Below, one piece after another: positions 1 to 8,747 of a DNA stretch of 64,000 nucleotides. A model generated the notes under the pieces. It did not search any database. It was not told the origin of the DNA and worked only from the letters and a program-made list of their open reading frames with translations. The position numbers were made by a program, and so were the translations under genes. How positions within the stretch are numbered: position 1 is the stretch's first letter; every line of letters begins with the position of its first letter. Location: the NCBI RefSeq assembly GCF_914484835.1, contig NZ_CAJZAR010000101.1, positions 124,001-188,000 on the forward strand, read 5' to 3'. This DNA is from Paraburkholderia tropica (GTDB lineage: Bacteria > Pseudomonadota > Gammaproteobacteria > Burkholderiales > Burkholderiaceae).

Positions 1-1524
1 CGTCGAGTTCGCGTGGAAGTATTTGATGCCGCTGCCGTTCACGGCGGCATCGATGGTGTTTTCGATGTTGGTCAGCGCCGTATCGACGCCGCCGAACGCA
101 TCGCCCACGCTGTTGTACGTCGTGCCCTGAATCGTGTAGCTCGGTGCGGAAACGCCGCTGCCTGCCGTATAGGTCGAGCCGCCGCCGAGCGCCGCCGCAA
201 CAGACGAACCCGTTGCGTTGCCCGCTTCGGCCACCGAGAACAGTTGCGAGCCGTTCACGGCATCGGTCGACGTCGCCGAGACCACGCCTGCCGCCACGTT
301 CTGGATTTGACGCTCTGCGCCCGCCGCGCCCACGGAGACGACCGAGGTCGGCGAGGTCGCCGCCGCCGTGCCGCCCGTGAGATCGAACGTGCCCGTATGC
401 GGCGCTGCCGTGGTCGAGTTCGAACCGAGCGCGACATCCGAGGCGTTGTTGGCCACGGCGTTCGAGCCGAGCGCGACGCCGTTGGTCGCCGCGGCCACCA
501 CCGTTGCGCCGTTGCCGATCGCAACGCCGCCCGCCGAATTGGCCGCCGATGCGTTGCCGAGCGCGACGGCGCCGATGCCGGTGGCGATCGTGCTGTCGCC
601 GATGGCCACCGCGCCCTGGCCGGTCGCGGTGTTGTTCGCGCCGATCGCCACTGCGCCGTCGCCCGTTGCCGTGTTCGGATCGCCGATGGCGACCGCGCCG
701 TTGCCGCTGGCCGTCTGGCCTTCGCCGAGCGCGACTGCGCCCGTGCCGCTCGTCACCTGCGAGTTGTGGCCGCCGGCGATCGAGCCGGTTCCTGCCGCCG
801 CCGCGACAGTGACGGCATTGCCGAACGCCACGGTCTCCGCGGCGAGTGCTTGTGCCAACGGACCCATTGCGGTCGCGCCCGCTGCTGCCGCGACGGCTGC
901 GTAGCCGAAGGCCGCCGAAGTCGTGCCGCTCGCAGTGGCGGTGCCCCCGAGTGCAGTGCTGAATTGTCCGGTCGCGCTCGCGTTGATGCCGAGTGCCGCC
1001 GCGTTGAGCGCGCTTGCGATTGCGCCGGCGCCGAGTGCGGTCGTGGAGACGTCGGTCGCCTGGGCGGCGTTGCCGATGGCGATGCCGTATTGGGCCGATG
1101 CCGTCGCACCATTACCTATTGCGATCGAACTGTCCGCGCTCGCCGTTGACATTGCGCCTAGCACGGTCGAATAGTCTCCAGATGCATTTGACCGGGGACC
1201 GACGGCTGTACCGTATTGAGCAGTGGCCGTCGAATGTTCGCCGAGCGCCACACTATTAAAACCTTCCGCATCAGCCGCAAAGCCCAAGGCCGTACCACCG
1301 CTCCCAGCGACCGTCTGACAACCAATACTGGTTCCATTGTCGGACGCGGTACTGGCTGAGCAATTCGTTGCATTGACGATGACGTCACCGGTAGTTGCAG
1401 CCATAGCAACGCCCGGAGCAGCCGCGAGCACAAGACCCACGACAGATACGATCGGACGCAGCTTGAGCGGCGTCGCCTTTCTCTTCCGGCTTTGTTCGAG
1501 ATTCTGTTGATATATGCCAGTCAT
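1..1524 (-). CDS. Trimeric autotransporter adhesin (YadA-like), N-terminal part only
   Basis: The frame is open from an ATG at 1524 down to base 1, giving 508 residues, and continues beyond the left edge. The first ~42 residues form a long basic-then-hydrophobic signal peptide ending near AMA. About 20 head repeats of the 14-residue type follow (short motifs such as GAVAIG, NTATGQ, STALGG), in which small residues alternate with Gly; this is the left-handed parallel beta-roll of YadA/Hia heads. Near the edge comes NGSQLFSVAEAG and then GIKYFHANS, typical of neck/stalk modules of Burkholderia adhesins. The C-terminal membrane anchor is out of view. Expected role: surface-exposed, self-assembling (type Vc secretion) adhesin for attachment or autoaggregation. 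GTG at 1533 is an alternative start. Confidence 0.9.
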   Translation of the reverse strand, partial: MTGIYQQNLEQSRKRKATPLKLRPIVSVVGLVLAAAPGVAMAATTGDVIVNATNCSASTASDNGTSIGCQTVAGSGGTALGFAADAEGFNSVALGEHSTATAQYGTAVGPRSNASGDYSTVLGAMSTASADSSIAIGNGATASAQYGIAIGNAAQATDVSTTALGAGAIASALNAAALGINASATGQFSTALGGTATASGTTSAAFGYAAVAAAAGATAMGPLAQALAAETVAFGNAVTVAAAAGTGSIAGGHNSQVTSGTGAVALGEGQTASGNGAVAIGDPNTATGDGAVAIGANNTATGQGAVAIGDSTIATGIGAVALGNASAANSAGGVAIGNGATVVAAATNGVALGSNAVANNASDVALGSNSTTAAPHTGTFDLTGGTAAATSPTSVVSVGAAGAERQIQNVAAGVVSATSTDAVNGSQLFSVAEAGNATGSSVAAALGGGSTYTAGSGVSAPSYTIQGTTYNSVGDAFGGVDTALTNIENTIDAAVNGSGIKYFHANST

Positions 1525-2253
1525 GAAAACCACACTCCAGATGGTCTGGTCACCCGATTAATTTGGCTATTAGTTAGTAACGCTATCTAAATGAGATGCT
1601 CGATGAATTCCCTTCAACTCATCTGTCCATCAGTGGCAAGCGGTCAAACCACAACTAGCGCGCGGTCGAATTTATTTTTTTGATGTCAGCGCTTGAGGCG
1701 CGTGAGCCGTCGTGACTCCGATGCGCGTTATATGCGCTTCGAGTCATACAAAGTGATCGAAGATGTACTTTCCAATCCCTACAACAACTTCCGGCAGCGA
1801 ATCTTATTGGGAGAGCCGGGAAATAAAAACTGAACTTTTGTCACATTCAGAAAGGATTCAGAGAGCGCCAACTGACGGAATCAAAAAACGGGGGGAAGCG
1901 GGAAATTGGCGTAACTACCGCGCATCACCGGCGTTAGAACCCGTTTTCGCGCGAATAACGCATTCCTTCCACCCGCGCAACCGCGTGGTGTTGTTCAGAA
2001 AACACAAATATCTGGGAAGTTTTTGGAATGCGTTTTCTGATTGGGAAAAAACACACTAAAACAGCGCAGAAACGAGCGAATAAGCGGATTAACCGAACGG
2101 ACGATCGTCGCAATAAGGCAGGCCAAAACAATCAATCCGCATGCGCCGCCCACAATGTCACCCAAAAGTTCACAATTGTTCACAAACGAATATCCGCCCC
2201 GCCAATATGATTTCGTCGCGTGCATTAGCGCATCACGACAAGGAGATGATCCG
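1525..2253. other. Long divergent intergenic region, relatively AT-rich
   Basis: This 729-nt gap separates the adhesin (minus) from the response regulator (plus) and must hold both promoters. It is visibly richer in A/T than the flanks, with runs such as the T7 tract near 1675 and the A-rich stretch near 2045-2060. A 98-codon frame at 1763-2059 has no ribosome binding site, no recognisable motif and atypical codon use, so I do not call it a gene. I see no strong inverted repeat. Promoter positions cannot be assigned with confidence. Confidence 0.5.
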
Positions 2254-2985
2254 GTGCACATTCTGGTGGTGGAGGATGATCCCGTTCAGGCCGACGGAGT
2301 CGCGGATGTCCTGTCGCGGCTGGGTTATGCCGTGCACTTCGCGCGAGATGGTGAAAGCGCGATCAAGGCATTGCGGACGCAACCGATCGATGCCGTCGTA
2401 CTCGACTGGCATTTGCCGAAAATGTCGGGAATCGATGTGCTTAACTGGATCAGAAACGGCGTAGGCGGTAATTACGGCGTGCTGTTATTGACGAGCCGCG
2501 TGGAGGAATGCGATGTGGTCAGCGCGCTTGACGCGGGCGCCGACGATTATCTGACCAAGCCCTTCCGCCCCGACGAACTGGCGGCGCGAATGAAGGCATT
2601 AACCCGTCGCTCAGCGCGCAATGGCACGCCGCAGAATTTGATCAAGGCTGGCGAGTATGTGCTCGATCGGCAAAGCCGAACCGTGTCGCTGCACGGTCAG
2701 GCGATCGACTTCACGCCGAAGGAATACGACGTGGCGGCCGCGCTGTTCAACAATCTCGGCAAGGTCATGTCGCGCGACATGCTGGCCATGTCGGCGTGGG
2801 GGCGGGAAATGGACTCGCGTTCACTCGATACGCATGTCTACCGTATTCGCCAGAAGTTGCAATTGCGTCCGGAAAATCGTCTGCGATTGTCCTCGGTTTA
2901 TACCGTTGGATATCGGCTCGATGAAACCATGGCAACTGCCGCGAACCTCAGTGCAGATCGGGTTATTGTCGGCGAATGCGTTTAA
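2254..2985 (+). CDS. OmpR/PhoB-family response regulator
   Basis: The protein has 243 residues. The GTG start at 2254 is chosen because AAGGAG lies 8 nt upstream and the receiver domain begins at once (HILVVEDD); the same frame runs further upstream but only through non-coding sequence. Receiver: acidic pair D8/D9, phospho-acceptor D51 in VVLDWHLP and the LTKPF lysine near residue 102. The C-terminal winged helix (about 130-230) ends in SSVYTVGYRL. It is a paralogue of the regulator at 3119-3826, with D51 at the same position and near-identical HTH segments. No kinase gene adjoins it on this strand, so it may share the CHASE2 kinase at 3886-6297 (inference). Confidence 0.9.
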   Translation: MHILVVEDDPVQADGVADVLSRLGYAVHFARDGESAIKALRTQPIDAVVLDWHLPKMSGIDVLNWIRNGVGGNYGVLLLTSRVEECDVVSALDAGADDYLTKPFRPDELAARMKALTRRSARNGTPQNLIKAGEYVLDRQSRTVSLHGQAIDFTPKEYDVAAALFNNLGKVMSRDMLAMSAWGREMDSRSLDTHVYRIRQKLQLRPENRLRLSSVYTVGYRLDETMATAANLSADRVIVGECV

Positions 2986-3068
2986 TGCGGCTGCACTAGC
3001 GCATTCAATATCGATGGAGATTTAATCACTTTCTCTCGGCGTAGCGAACCCCGTCGCTGCGTCTTTCC

Positions 3069-3100
3069 GGCCGGAACGCCATACTCCGGCCGTCTTTTTC
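3069..3100 (+). terminator. Rho-independent terminator after response regulator
   Basis: Stem GGCCGGA (3069-3075) pairs with TCCGGCC (3085-3091) over a 9-nt loop, followed by GTCTTTTTC. It lies between two convergent response-regulator genes and has its T-tract on the plus strand, so it should end transcription of the gene at 2254-2985. Confidence 0.75.
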
Positions 3101-3118
3101 CCTCTTTATTCCCGCCTT

Positions 3119-3826
3119 TTACGTCTCAGACCCGGCCACCGGCTGCGCGACTGATTCAAGACGATAACCCGCCGTATAGACCGAACTCAGCCGCACGCCA
3201 TTCTCAGGACGAAGCTTCAACTTCTGCCTGATGCGATAAATATGCGTGTCGAGCGAGCGCGATTCCGCACCGAGTTCGCGTCCCCATGCCGTCATGGCAA
3301 GCAATTCACGCGAAAGGATTTTGCCGAGGTTATTGAACAGCGTCGCGGCAAGCTGAAATTCCTTTGTCGTCAGCGAGACTTCACTACCGCGCAGTGCAAT
3401 GCTTCTCGACTGTTGATCCACGACGTATTCGCCCGCCCGTATGATTTTGTTGTTCGCGTTCCGCACGACGCGGCGCACCAGTGCATGCACGCGCGCCACG
3501 AGTTCATCGGAACGGAACGGCTTGGCGAGATAATCGTCGGCGCCCTCCTCCAGCGCACGAACGACATCGAGTTCCTGAACGCGACTGGTCAAAAACAGCA
3601 CACCATATTCCGCGCACGCGACATGGCGTATCCAGTGCAAGACTTCGACGCCGCTCATGCCGGGCAAATGCCAGTCGAGCAACACCGCATCGACCGTTTC
3701 GGTTTTCAGAAAACCAATCGCCGCTTCGCCGTCGTTCACCACACTGACGCTGAAGTTATGTCGCGACAGCACGCCCGAAACGGCCTGCGCCTGAATCGGA
3801 TCGTCTTCGACAATTAAAATATGCAT
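3119..3826 (-). CDS. OmpR/PhoB-family response regulator paired with CHASE2 kinase
   Basis: The protein has 235 residues from the ATG at 3826, where the receiver starts directly with HILIVEDD. The open frame extends far upstream, but there it only shadows the kinase gene. Receiver: D8/D9, phospho-acceptor D51 (LLDWHLPGMSG) and LAKPF. The C-terminal winged-helix DNA-binding domain contains LDTHIYRIRQKL. It lies 59 nt downstream of the histidine kinase on the same strand, so the two form a kinase-regulator operon. It is very similar along its whole length to the convergent regulator at 2254-2985, pointing to a local duplication. Targets are unknown; the adhesin, EAL protein and polyketide genes are the nearest candidates (inference). 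Confidence 0.9.
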   Translation of the reverse strand: MHILIVEDDPIQAQAVSGVLSRHNFSVSVVNDGEAAIGFLKTETVDAVLLDWHLPGMSGVEVLHWIRHVACAEYGVLFLTSRVQELDVVRALEEGADDYLAKPFRSDELVARVHALVRRVVRNANNKIIRAGEYVVDQQSRSIALRGSEVSLTTKEFQLAATLFNNLGKILSRELLAMTAWGRELGAESRSLDTHIYRIRQKLKLRPENGVRLSSVYTAGYRLESVAQPVAGSET

Positions 3827-3885
3827 GCTTTGAATCCCAGACTTCCGTTCAAACCAAAAAACCTTTGCGCTGCAACGGCAAACAT

Positions 3886-6297
3886 CTAATCGAACCTCGG
3901 CAGACGCACCGTGAATACCGTGCCTTTTCCTGCGGTCGACCGCACAAAAACACTGCCGCCCAGAGCGTCGACCACGGACTTCACAAATGCCAGCCCCAAC
4001 CCGTGTCCGGAATGCGGCCTCGCTGTATCGAGTTGGCCGAATTCGAGAAATAGCCGCTGCCTGTCGAGTTCCGCGATGCCGATTCCCTGATCGACCACCG
4101 AGACCTTGAAGTGATTGCCCGCCACCGACAAACGCACGCGGATCGCCGACGACGCCGGGCTGTACTTGATGGCGTTGCCAATCAGATTGCCGAACGCGCG
4201 ACGCAGCAATTGGGCGTCGGCAATCGTGTTGATGCCCGGCTCGGCGATCAGATTGACATCGATCGATTTGGCGCTGGCCTGCGGCCAGAAATCGTCGACC
4301 GCATCGCCCAACGCCAGAGCCGGGTCCACCCGGCTCAGATTCGGCGCGACCGATTCGGCGCGCGCGAGGAACAAGAAGTCGTCCGAGAGGCTCAAGGCCG
4401 TCGTCGCATAGTGCTCGACGAGTTCGACGAACTGCCTTTGCGTGAGGCGCGGCGGGTCTTGCCGTACCTGCTCGACAAGCGCCAGCACGGCCGCTTGAGG
4501 CGCGCGCATATCGTGCGACATGAAGCGCAAGGCCATGTCGCGCTGGCGTTCGGCGCGGCGAATCGACGACAGGTCGGTGACATAGAAAATCAGCGCACTG
4601 CTTCGGCCCGCGCCGGGACGAATCGGCGCGCATTTGATCAGCAACGAGCGCCCGTCGCGCGCGCTGGTAATTTCGATGCCCTGCGACAGCACGCTCGCGG
4701 CGCTCACCGGCCAGGGCCGGCCCGCGCGCTGCAAGTCGAGCAGCGACAAGGCTTGCTGCGCGAAATCGACGGCACGATGCGACGCGGTAATCTCGAACAG
4801 CACATCGGCGGCCTGACGCCCGGTCGGCAATGCTTTGACATCCTTATCATCGGAATGGGTCGACAAGGCGATGACCTGGGCGTTGGCGAGCAGCACGACG
4901 CCCTCTCGATCGGCGACAAGCGTGGCTTCCGGCAGCGTATCCACCCAGTCCGCGACCAGTTCACGATAACGATGCACGCGCTCCACCAGCGAGGTCATCA
5001 GCTCCAGCCTATGCTGGATCGGATCGACAAAGCGGCGAATGCGCGTCGAGCCCTCCGGCAAGGTGGATTCGCGCAGCGACCTCGCCGTTTCGCGCGACAG
5101 ATAGCTGAGCAATGCCTCCTGACGCCGCCACGCCCAGAGTGGCCACGCGACCAGCGCGGTCACGGCGCCGGCCGCCGGTGCGAGGAAGACATGCCCGAAT
5201 CGCATGCCGAGCCACGCCGCGAACAGGTTCATGCACGCGAGCCCAGCCGAAACGCACAGGCTCCAGCGCGGCCCGAGCAAGTACAGCGCAATCCAGAGCA
5301 GCGGCACGACGCCGAGATCGAATAAAAGCTGCTGCCAGAAACGCGCGGGCTTGACGAGCGTGGACGTCGCCAGCGCATTGGTGGCTTCCGCGAGGAATTC
5401 GACCACGCTCAGCGATGTCCCATCGATCAGCGGCGTTGGCAGCCGCTCGTCATAACCACTGGCCGTCACGCCGATCAATACGACCCGGCCGCGCAGAACA
5501 CTGGCAGGAATGCGCCCTTGCAGCACGTCGCGATACGACACCCTGTCGAACGACGGCGCAGCGCCCAATGGCACGTAGCGCACGCAACCTCGGCCTCCAA
5601 CACGCTCGTTCGCTTTATCGTCCGCGCTGCAATCCGGCACCGTTTCGCCCGCCGCGCGCAGCACGAGTGCCGCGAGATGAGCGTGCCCCTCTTGCGCGCC
5701 CGACCAGAGCTGCACGCTGCGATACAGACCGTCGCTGTCCTGCCGCACCTGAGCAAATGCCTCGCCATAACTCGCGCTGACCAGCAATTGGTCGCCGCGC
5801 GTGTGCGGTTCTGGAATGGGAATGACCACTTTGCCGTTGCGCCGAACCGCGGCGACGAGCGGCATCAGATCGGCCGTCGATGCGCTGCCAATGGCGCGCC
5901 CCCAAGGCACGATCGCCACCGCCGCGACGCCGCTTTCAGTGAGGCGATCAAGCAGGCGCGCATGCACGCTCGGGGAAACAGGCAGATGCCCGAGCGCGGC
6001 CACGGTCGGGTCGTCGATCGCAACGACCAGCACGCGCGTCGGCGCAATCTGATGAATGGAACGCGAAGCGAGATCGAAAAACGCGAGGTCCGCGCGATGA
6101 AGCACCCGCGTGCACGACAGCGCGAAACACGCCACGACCAGCGCAAGCAGCAAGCCGGGCCATTCGCGCGCGAGATCGGGACAGGCACGCTCGGCGAAAC
6201 CGGGCGCTTCGCGAAAGCGGGAACGCGAATCGAGAAAGAACCGGCCTCTCATATCAGCGCAGCGACGGCAAATATCTGCCGCAGTGGCGCGAGGCAT
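3886..6297 (-). CDS. Hybrid-free sensor histidine kinase with CHASE2 sensor domain
   Basis: Membrane sensor kinase of about 803 residues. Order: short cytoplasmic N-terminus; first membrane helix (near residues 46-66); extracytoplasmic CHASE2 domain of ~280 residues, including DDPTVAALG and VVLIGVTASGYDE; three closely spaced membrane helices; a PAS-like segment (VADREGVVLLANAQ); dimerisation/phospho-acceptor H-box SHDMRAP with His595; and a HATPase with N-box NLIGNAIKYSP, G1 DQGIGI and G2 GHGLGL. No receiver is fused. The start is uncertain: the frame is open to a TTG at 6426, and ATGs at 6297 and 6252 are in frame, none with a good ribosome binding site; I use 6297. It is in an operon with the regulator at 3119-3826. 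The CHASE2 ligand is unknown. Confidence 0.88.
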   Translation of the reverse strand: MPRATAADICRRCADMRGRFFLDSRSRFREAPGFAERACPDLAREWPGLLLALVVACFALSCTRVLHRADLAFFDLASRSIHQIAPTRVLVVAIDDPTVAALGHLPVSPSVHARLLDRLTESGVAAVAIVPWGRAIGSASTADLMPLVAAVRRNGKVVIPIPEPHTRGDQLLVSASYGEAFAQVRQDSDGLYRSVQLWSGAQEGHAHLAALVLRAAGETVPDCSADDKANERVGGRGCVRYVPLGAAPSFDRVSYRDVLQGRIPASVLRGRVVLIGVTASGYDERLPTPLIDGTSLSVVEFLAEATNALATSTLVKPARFWQQLLFDLGVVPLLWIALYLLGPRWSLCVSAGLACMNLFAAWLGMRFGHVFLAPAAGAVTALVAWPLWAWRRQEALLSYLSRETARSLRESTLPEGSTRIRRFVDPIQHRLELMTSLVERVHRYRELVADWVDTLPEATLVADREGVVLLANAQVIALSTHSDDKDVKALPTGRQAADVLFEITASHRAVDFAQQALSLLDLQRAGRPWPVSAASVLSQGIEITSARDGRSLLIKCAPIRPGAGRSSALIFYVTDLSSIRRAERQRDMALRFMSHDMRAPQAAVLALVEQVRQDPPRLTQRQFVELVEHYATTALSLSDDFLFLARAESVAPNLSRVDPALALGDAVDDFWPQASAKSIDVNLIAEPGINTIADAQLLRRAFGNLIGNAIKYSPASSAIRVRLSVAGNHFKVSVVDQGIGIAELDRQRLFLEFGQLDTARPHSGHGLGLAFVKSVVDALGGSVFVRSTAGKGTVFTVRLPRFD

Positions 6298-6709
6298 TGA
6301 CCAGGTTTCGTCGCGAAGTACCTGCTGGGCGAATGCGGCAAAATTCTGACACGGGTGAATTTGAATTGAATGGACGACGGGTGCCGCATCGTCGGTGACG
6401 CATTGGCCCAAGCCTGAATTATCCAAATAGTTAAGCGAGCGTCAGCATTTGTCACAAAATGAAACAAAATGTCTATTCGTCAGACATTTAAGTTCATAAG
6501 CACGAAAATTCCAAGTCTCTTTTAAGTCAACAGGATTAAACCTTCTGGAAAAGGCAGCCGAAATGCGGCAGCCGCCTGCGAGTTTCATCGATGGCAAAGT
6601 GCTTTTGCGATCAGATTCAATGTGTTAGGCTCGACGGCCAACACCCGTTGCGCATAAACGCACGCCCCGCAAGAATACGTGCCGCACCGTTCACGCCCGC
6701 CATCCGCCT
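6298..6709. other. Divergent intergenic region between kinase and EAL gene
   Basis: About 280-410 nt depending on the true kinase start. AT-rich around 6425-6540 (for example GAAACAAAATGTC and TTTAAGTTCATAAG), consistent with promoters for both directions. No clear operator, terminator or small gene is seen. Confidence 0.4.
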
Positions 6710-7594
6710 ATGCGATTTCCGGTCAAACCCAGGTTGAGTTCGCTCTGGCGCCCCGCTCGCACTGCGCTCGATGAGCCACGGCCGTCCGCGCGGATACAAA
6801 CTGCACAGCCTCGATGCCTGATCAGCGATGCGCGGCTTGGGCTGGAACGCGGCGAATTCTTTTTCGTCGCCCAACCCATATTGCGTTTGCATGAGAAACG
6901 TCTCTCAGGATTTGAATACCTGATGCGATGGCGGCATCCCGACGATGGAATACTCGCGCCCGCGCGCTTTATCAGCCTCGTCGAAGATTCCATTCTGGCG
7001 CGCCGCTTTACGGAATTGCTGATCGAGCGGGCCGCCGACACGTTGCAACGCTGGCAGCAATCCGGCCACGGCGATCTTTCTCTGGCCATCAATCTCGGCG
7101 CGGCGGAATTGGCGAGCGCCGACCTGCCGCAACGCATCCAGTCGATTTTCGCCGCGCGCGAAATCCTGCCGGGCCGGCTCGAAATCGAATTGACGGGCGC
7201 GGTTCAACCGGATCGGCTCGACGGCCTGGCCGAGGCCATGCGCGCGGTTCAAGCCATCGGCGCGCAAGTCGCGCTCGACGATCTGGGCGGCGGCTACAAC
7301 TCGTTGACGCTGCTCCAGCAGTTGCCCGCCGACATCGTCAAATTCGATCGTTCCTACCTCGCGAATGTGCCTGCGGACGGCGAGGCCACGCGCACAATTG
7401 AAATGCTCGTTAAATTCGCGCGCGGCCATGGAAAACAGATCGTGCTATCGGGTGTGGAAACACACGCGCAATTTGCTTGGGCCCAATCGTTGCAAGACGT
7501 GAATGTGCAAGGGTTCTATATCGACAAGCCGCACGACGAGACCCGCGTCGGCGAATTGATCAATCGATATGGCAACCCTTCGACGTGCTTTTAA
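6710..7594 (+). CDS. EAL-domain protein (cyclic-di-GMP phosphodiesterase family)
   Basis: The 294-residue protein has only an EAL domain; there is no GGDEF domain, receiver or membrane segment. The signature EAL motif reads EYL (in GFEYLMRW), so its metal-binding Glu is kept. Other expected positions are present: Asn in AINLG, Glu in EIELTG, the DD pair in ALDDLGGG, Lys in IVKFDRS, Glu in SGVET and the Gln in VQGFYID. The usual second Glu of the E-x-T-E motif is Gly here. It could hydrolyse c-di-GMP or bind it as a degenerate receptor; the metal ligands favour activity. The N-terminal ~30 residues are not conserved in appearance and no ribosome binding site precedes ATG 6710, so the start may lie downstream. 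It is placed next to a sensor kinase and an adhesin, a usual setting for motile-sessile control. Confidence 0.82.
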   Translation: MRFPVKPRLSSLWRPARTALDEPRPSARIQTAQPRCLISDARLGLERGEFFFVAQPILRLHEKRLSGFEYLMRWRHPDDGILAPARFISLVEDSILARRFTELLIERAADTLQRWQQSGHGDLSLAINLGAAELASADLPQRIQSIFAAREILPGRLEIELTGAVQPDRLDGLAEAMRAVQAIGAQVALDDLGGGYNSLTLLQQLPADIVKFDRSYLANVPADGEATRTIEMLVKFARGHGKQIVLSGVETHAQFAWAQSLQDVNVQGFYIDKPHDETRVGELINRYGNPSTCF

Positions 7595-7599
7595 ACGAA

Positions 7600-7635
7600 G
7601 CGCGCGGCGGCCCGATAACCCGAGCCGCCGCGCGC
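7600..7635. terminator. Long GC hairpin between convergent genes
   Basis: A perfect 12-bp stem, GCGCGCGGCGGC (7600-7611) with GCCGCCGCGCGC (7624-7635), over a 12-nt loop, lies directly after the EAL stop codon and before the end of the ketosynthase gene. There is no T-tract, so it may be a terminator of the less classical kind or a processing/pausing structure acting on both strands. Confidence 0.5.
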
Positions 7636-7651
7636 GAAGTCAAATCATGAT

Positions 7652-7676
7652 GTCCGGCATGGCGGACCTGCCGGAC
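7652..7676 (-). terminator. Hairpin just after the KAS III stop codon
   Basis: GTCCGGCA (7652-7659) pairs with TGCCGGAC (7669-7676), an 8-bp perfect stem beginning 1 nt past the stop codon of the ketosynthase III gene. No U-tract follows on the minus strand; it may act with the 7600-7635 hairpin to end the polyketide operon. Confidence 0.4.
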
Positions 7677-7677
7677 G

Positions 7678-8670
7678 CTACCAGCGAATCAAGGCCGCGC
7701 CCCACGTAAAGCCCGATCCCATCGTGGGCGTGAGCACCAGATCGTTCTCCTTGATGCGTCCGTCGGCGACCGCTTCGCTGAGCGCAAGCGGAATCGACGC
7801 GGCGGACGTATTACCGTGATGATCGACGGTAAGGACGACTTTCTCCTTCGGCAAATGCAGTTTCTCGCCGAGCGTCTGCACGATGCGCTGATTCGCCTGA
7901 TGCGGCACGACCCAGTCGAGATCGTCCTGCGTCATGCCGTTCGCAGCGAGCGCCTGCTGCGAGGCCTCCGCGAGATTGACCACCGCGTGCAAAAACACTT
8001 CGCGCCCCGCGAGATGCATCACGCCAGCGGTCTGCGTGGAAGAGACGCCGCCGTCCGTGTGAATCTTGTCCTGGTGCCGCCCGTCCGAATGCAGGTGAGT
8101 GGAAAGGACGCCGCGCGGCGCGCCCTCCACGTGACGCTCGGCGCGCAGGACCAGCGCGCCCGCGCCGTCGCCGAACAGCACGCAACTATTGCGGTCGTGC
8201 CAGTCCACGACGCGCGACATCGTTTCCGCGCCGATCACGAGCGCCGTGCGCGCCTGACCGAGCCGGATCATATTGTCGGCGACCGAGAGCGCGAACACGA
8301 AGCCCGAGCACACCGCCTGCACGTCGAACGCAACGCCGCCCTGCATGCCGATCGCCGCCTGCACGCGCACGGCCGTTGCGGGCATCGTGCGATCCGGTGT
8401 GCAGGTCGCGAGCACGATGAGATCGACATCGTCGCCGCGAAGACCCGCATGCCTGAGCGCCGCATTCGCCGCGCCGATCGCGAGATCGGACGTATTCTCG
8501 CCACGGGCCGCGATGCGCCGCTCCTTGATGCCCGTGCGTTGCGTGATCCACTCGTCCGTCGTGTCCACCATGCGCGCGATGTCGAGATTCGTCATGCGCC
8601 GCTCCGGCAGCGCCGAGCCGCAGCCGACCACGCGCGACATCCAGGTGCCAGCCCGGTTTATTTCTGCCAT
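7678..8670 (-). CDS. Beta-ketoacyl-ACP synthase III (FabH-like), polyketide cluster
   Basis: The 330-residue protein starts at ATG 8670, with GGAG 8 nt upstream. The KAS III triad is intact: Cys121 (AVCSGF), His257 (PHQANQRI) and Asn287 (HGNTSAASIP); the C-terminus GSGFTWGAALIRW is typical of FabH. KAS III enzymes condense an acyl-CoA with malonyl-ACP to a 3-ketoacyl-ACP. It is the last gene of the minus-strand run SDR-CCR-PKS-ACP-KAS III. FabH-like enzymes located beside CCR genes are known to start the synthesis of unusual alkylmalonyl extender units, so that role is more likely here than housekeeping fatty acid synthesis. Alternatives: starter-unit synthesis for the PKS, or transacylation. 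Confidence 0.9.
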   Translation of the reverse strand: MAEINRAGTWMSRVVGCGSALPERRMTNLDIARMVDTTDEWITQRTGIKERRIAARGENTSDLAIGAANAALRHAGLRGDDVDLIVLATCTPDRTMPATAVRVQAAIGMQGGVAFDVQAVCSGFVFALSVADNMIRLGQARTALVIGAETMSRVVDWHDRNSCVLFGDGAGALVLRAERHVEGAPRGVLSTHLHSDGRHQDKIHTDGGVSSTQTAGVMHLAGREVFLHAVVNLAEASQQALAANGMTQDDLDWVVPHQANQRIVQTLGEKLHLPKEKVVLTVDHHGNTSAASIPLALSEAVADGRIKENDLVLTPTMGSGFTWGAALIRW

Positions 8671-8747
8671 CTCCAGTACTCCGATAAGGATCGAACGAAA
8701 CCGAAATGCGCCGCGCGCGCCCGACGGCACGCGCCAGCGCGCACGCC

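Noticed and set aside
13..1149. Long plus-strand open frame antisense to the adhesin, Arg/Ala/Gly-rich
   Set aside because: It mirrors the repeat codons of the adhesin; no ribosome binding site and no domain-like composition.
1763..2059. 98-codon open frame in the adhesin/regulator gap
   Set aside because: No ribosome binding site, no recognisable motif, atypical composition; ends inside the regulator's leader.
3827..4633. Upstream in-frame extension of the second response regulator
   Set aside because: The receiver domain starts at 3826; the extension overlaps the kinase gene in another frame.
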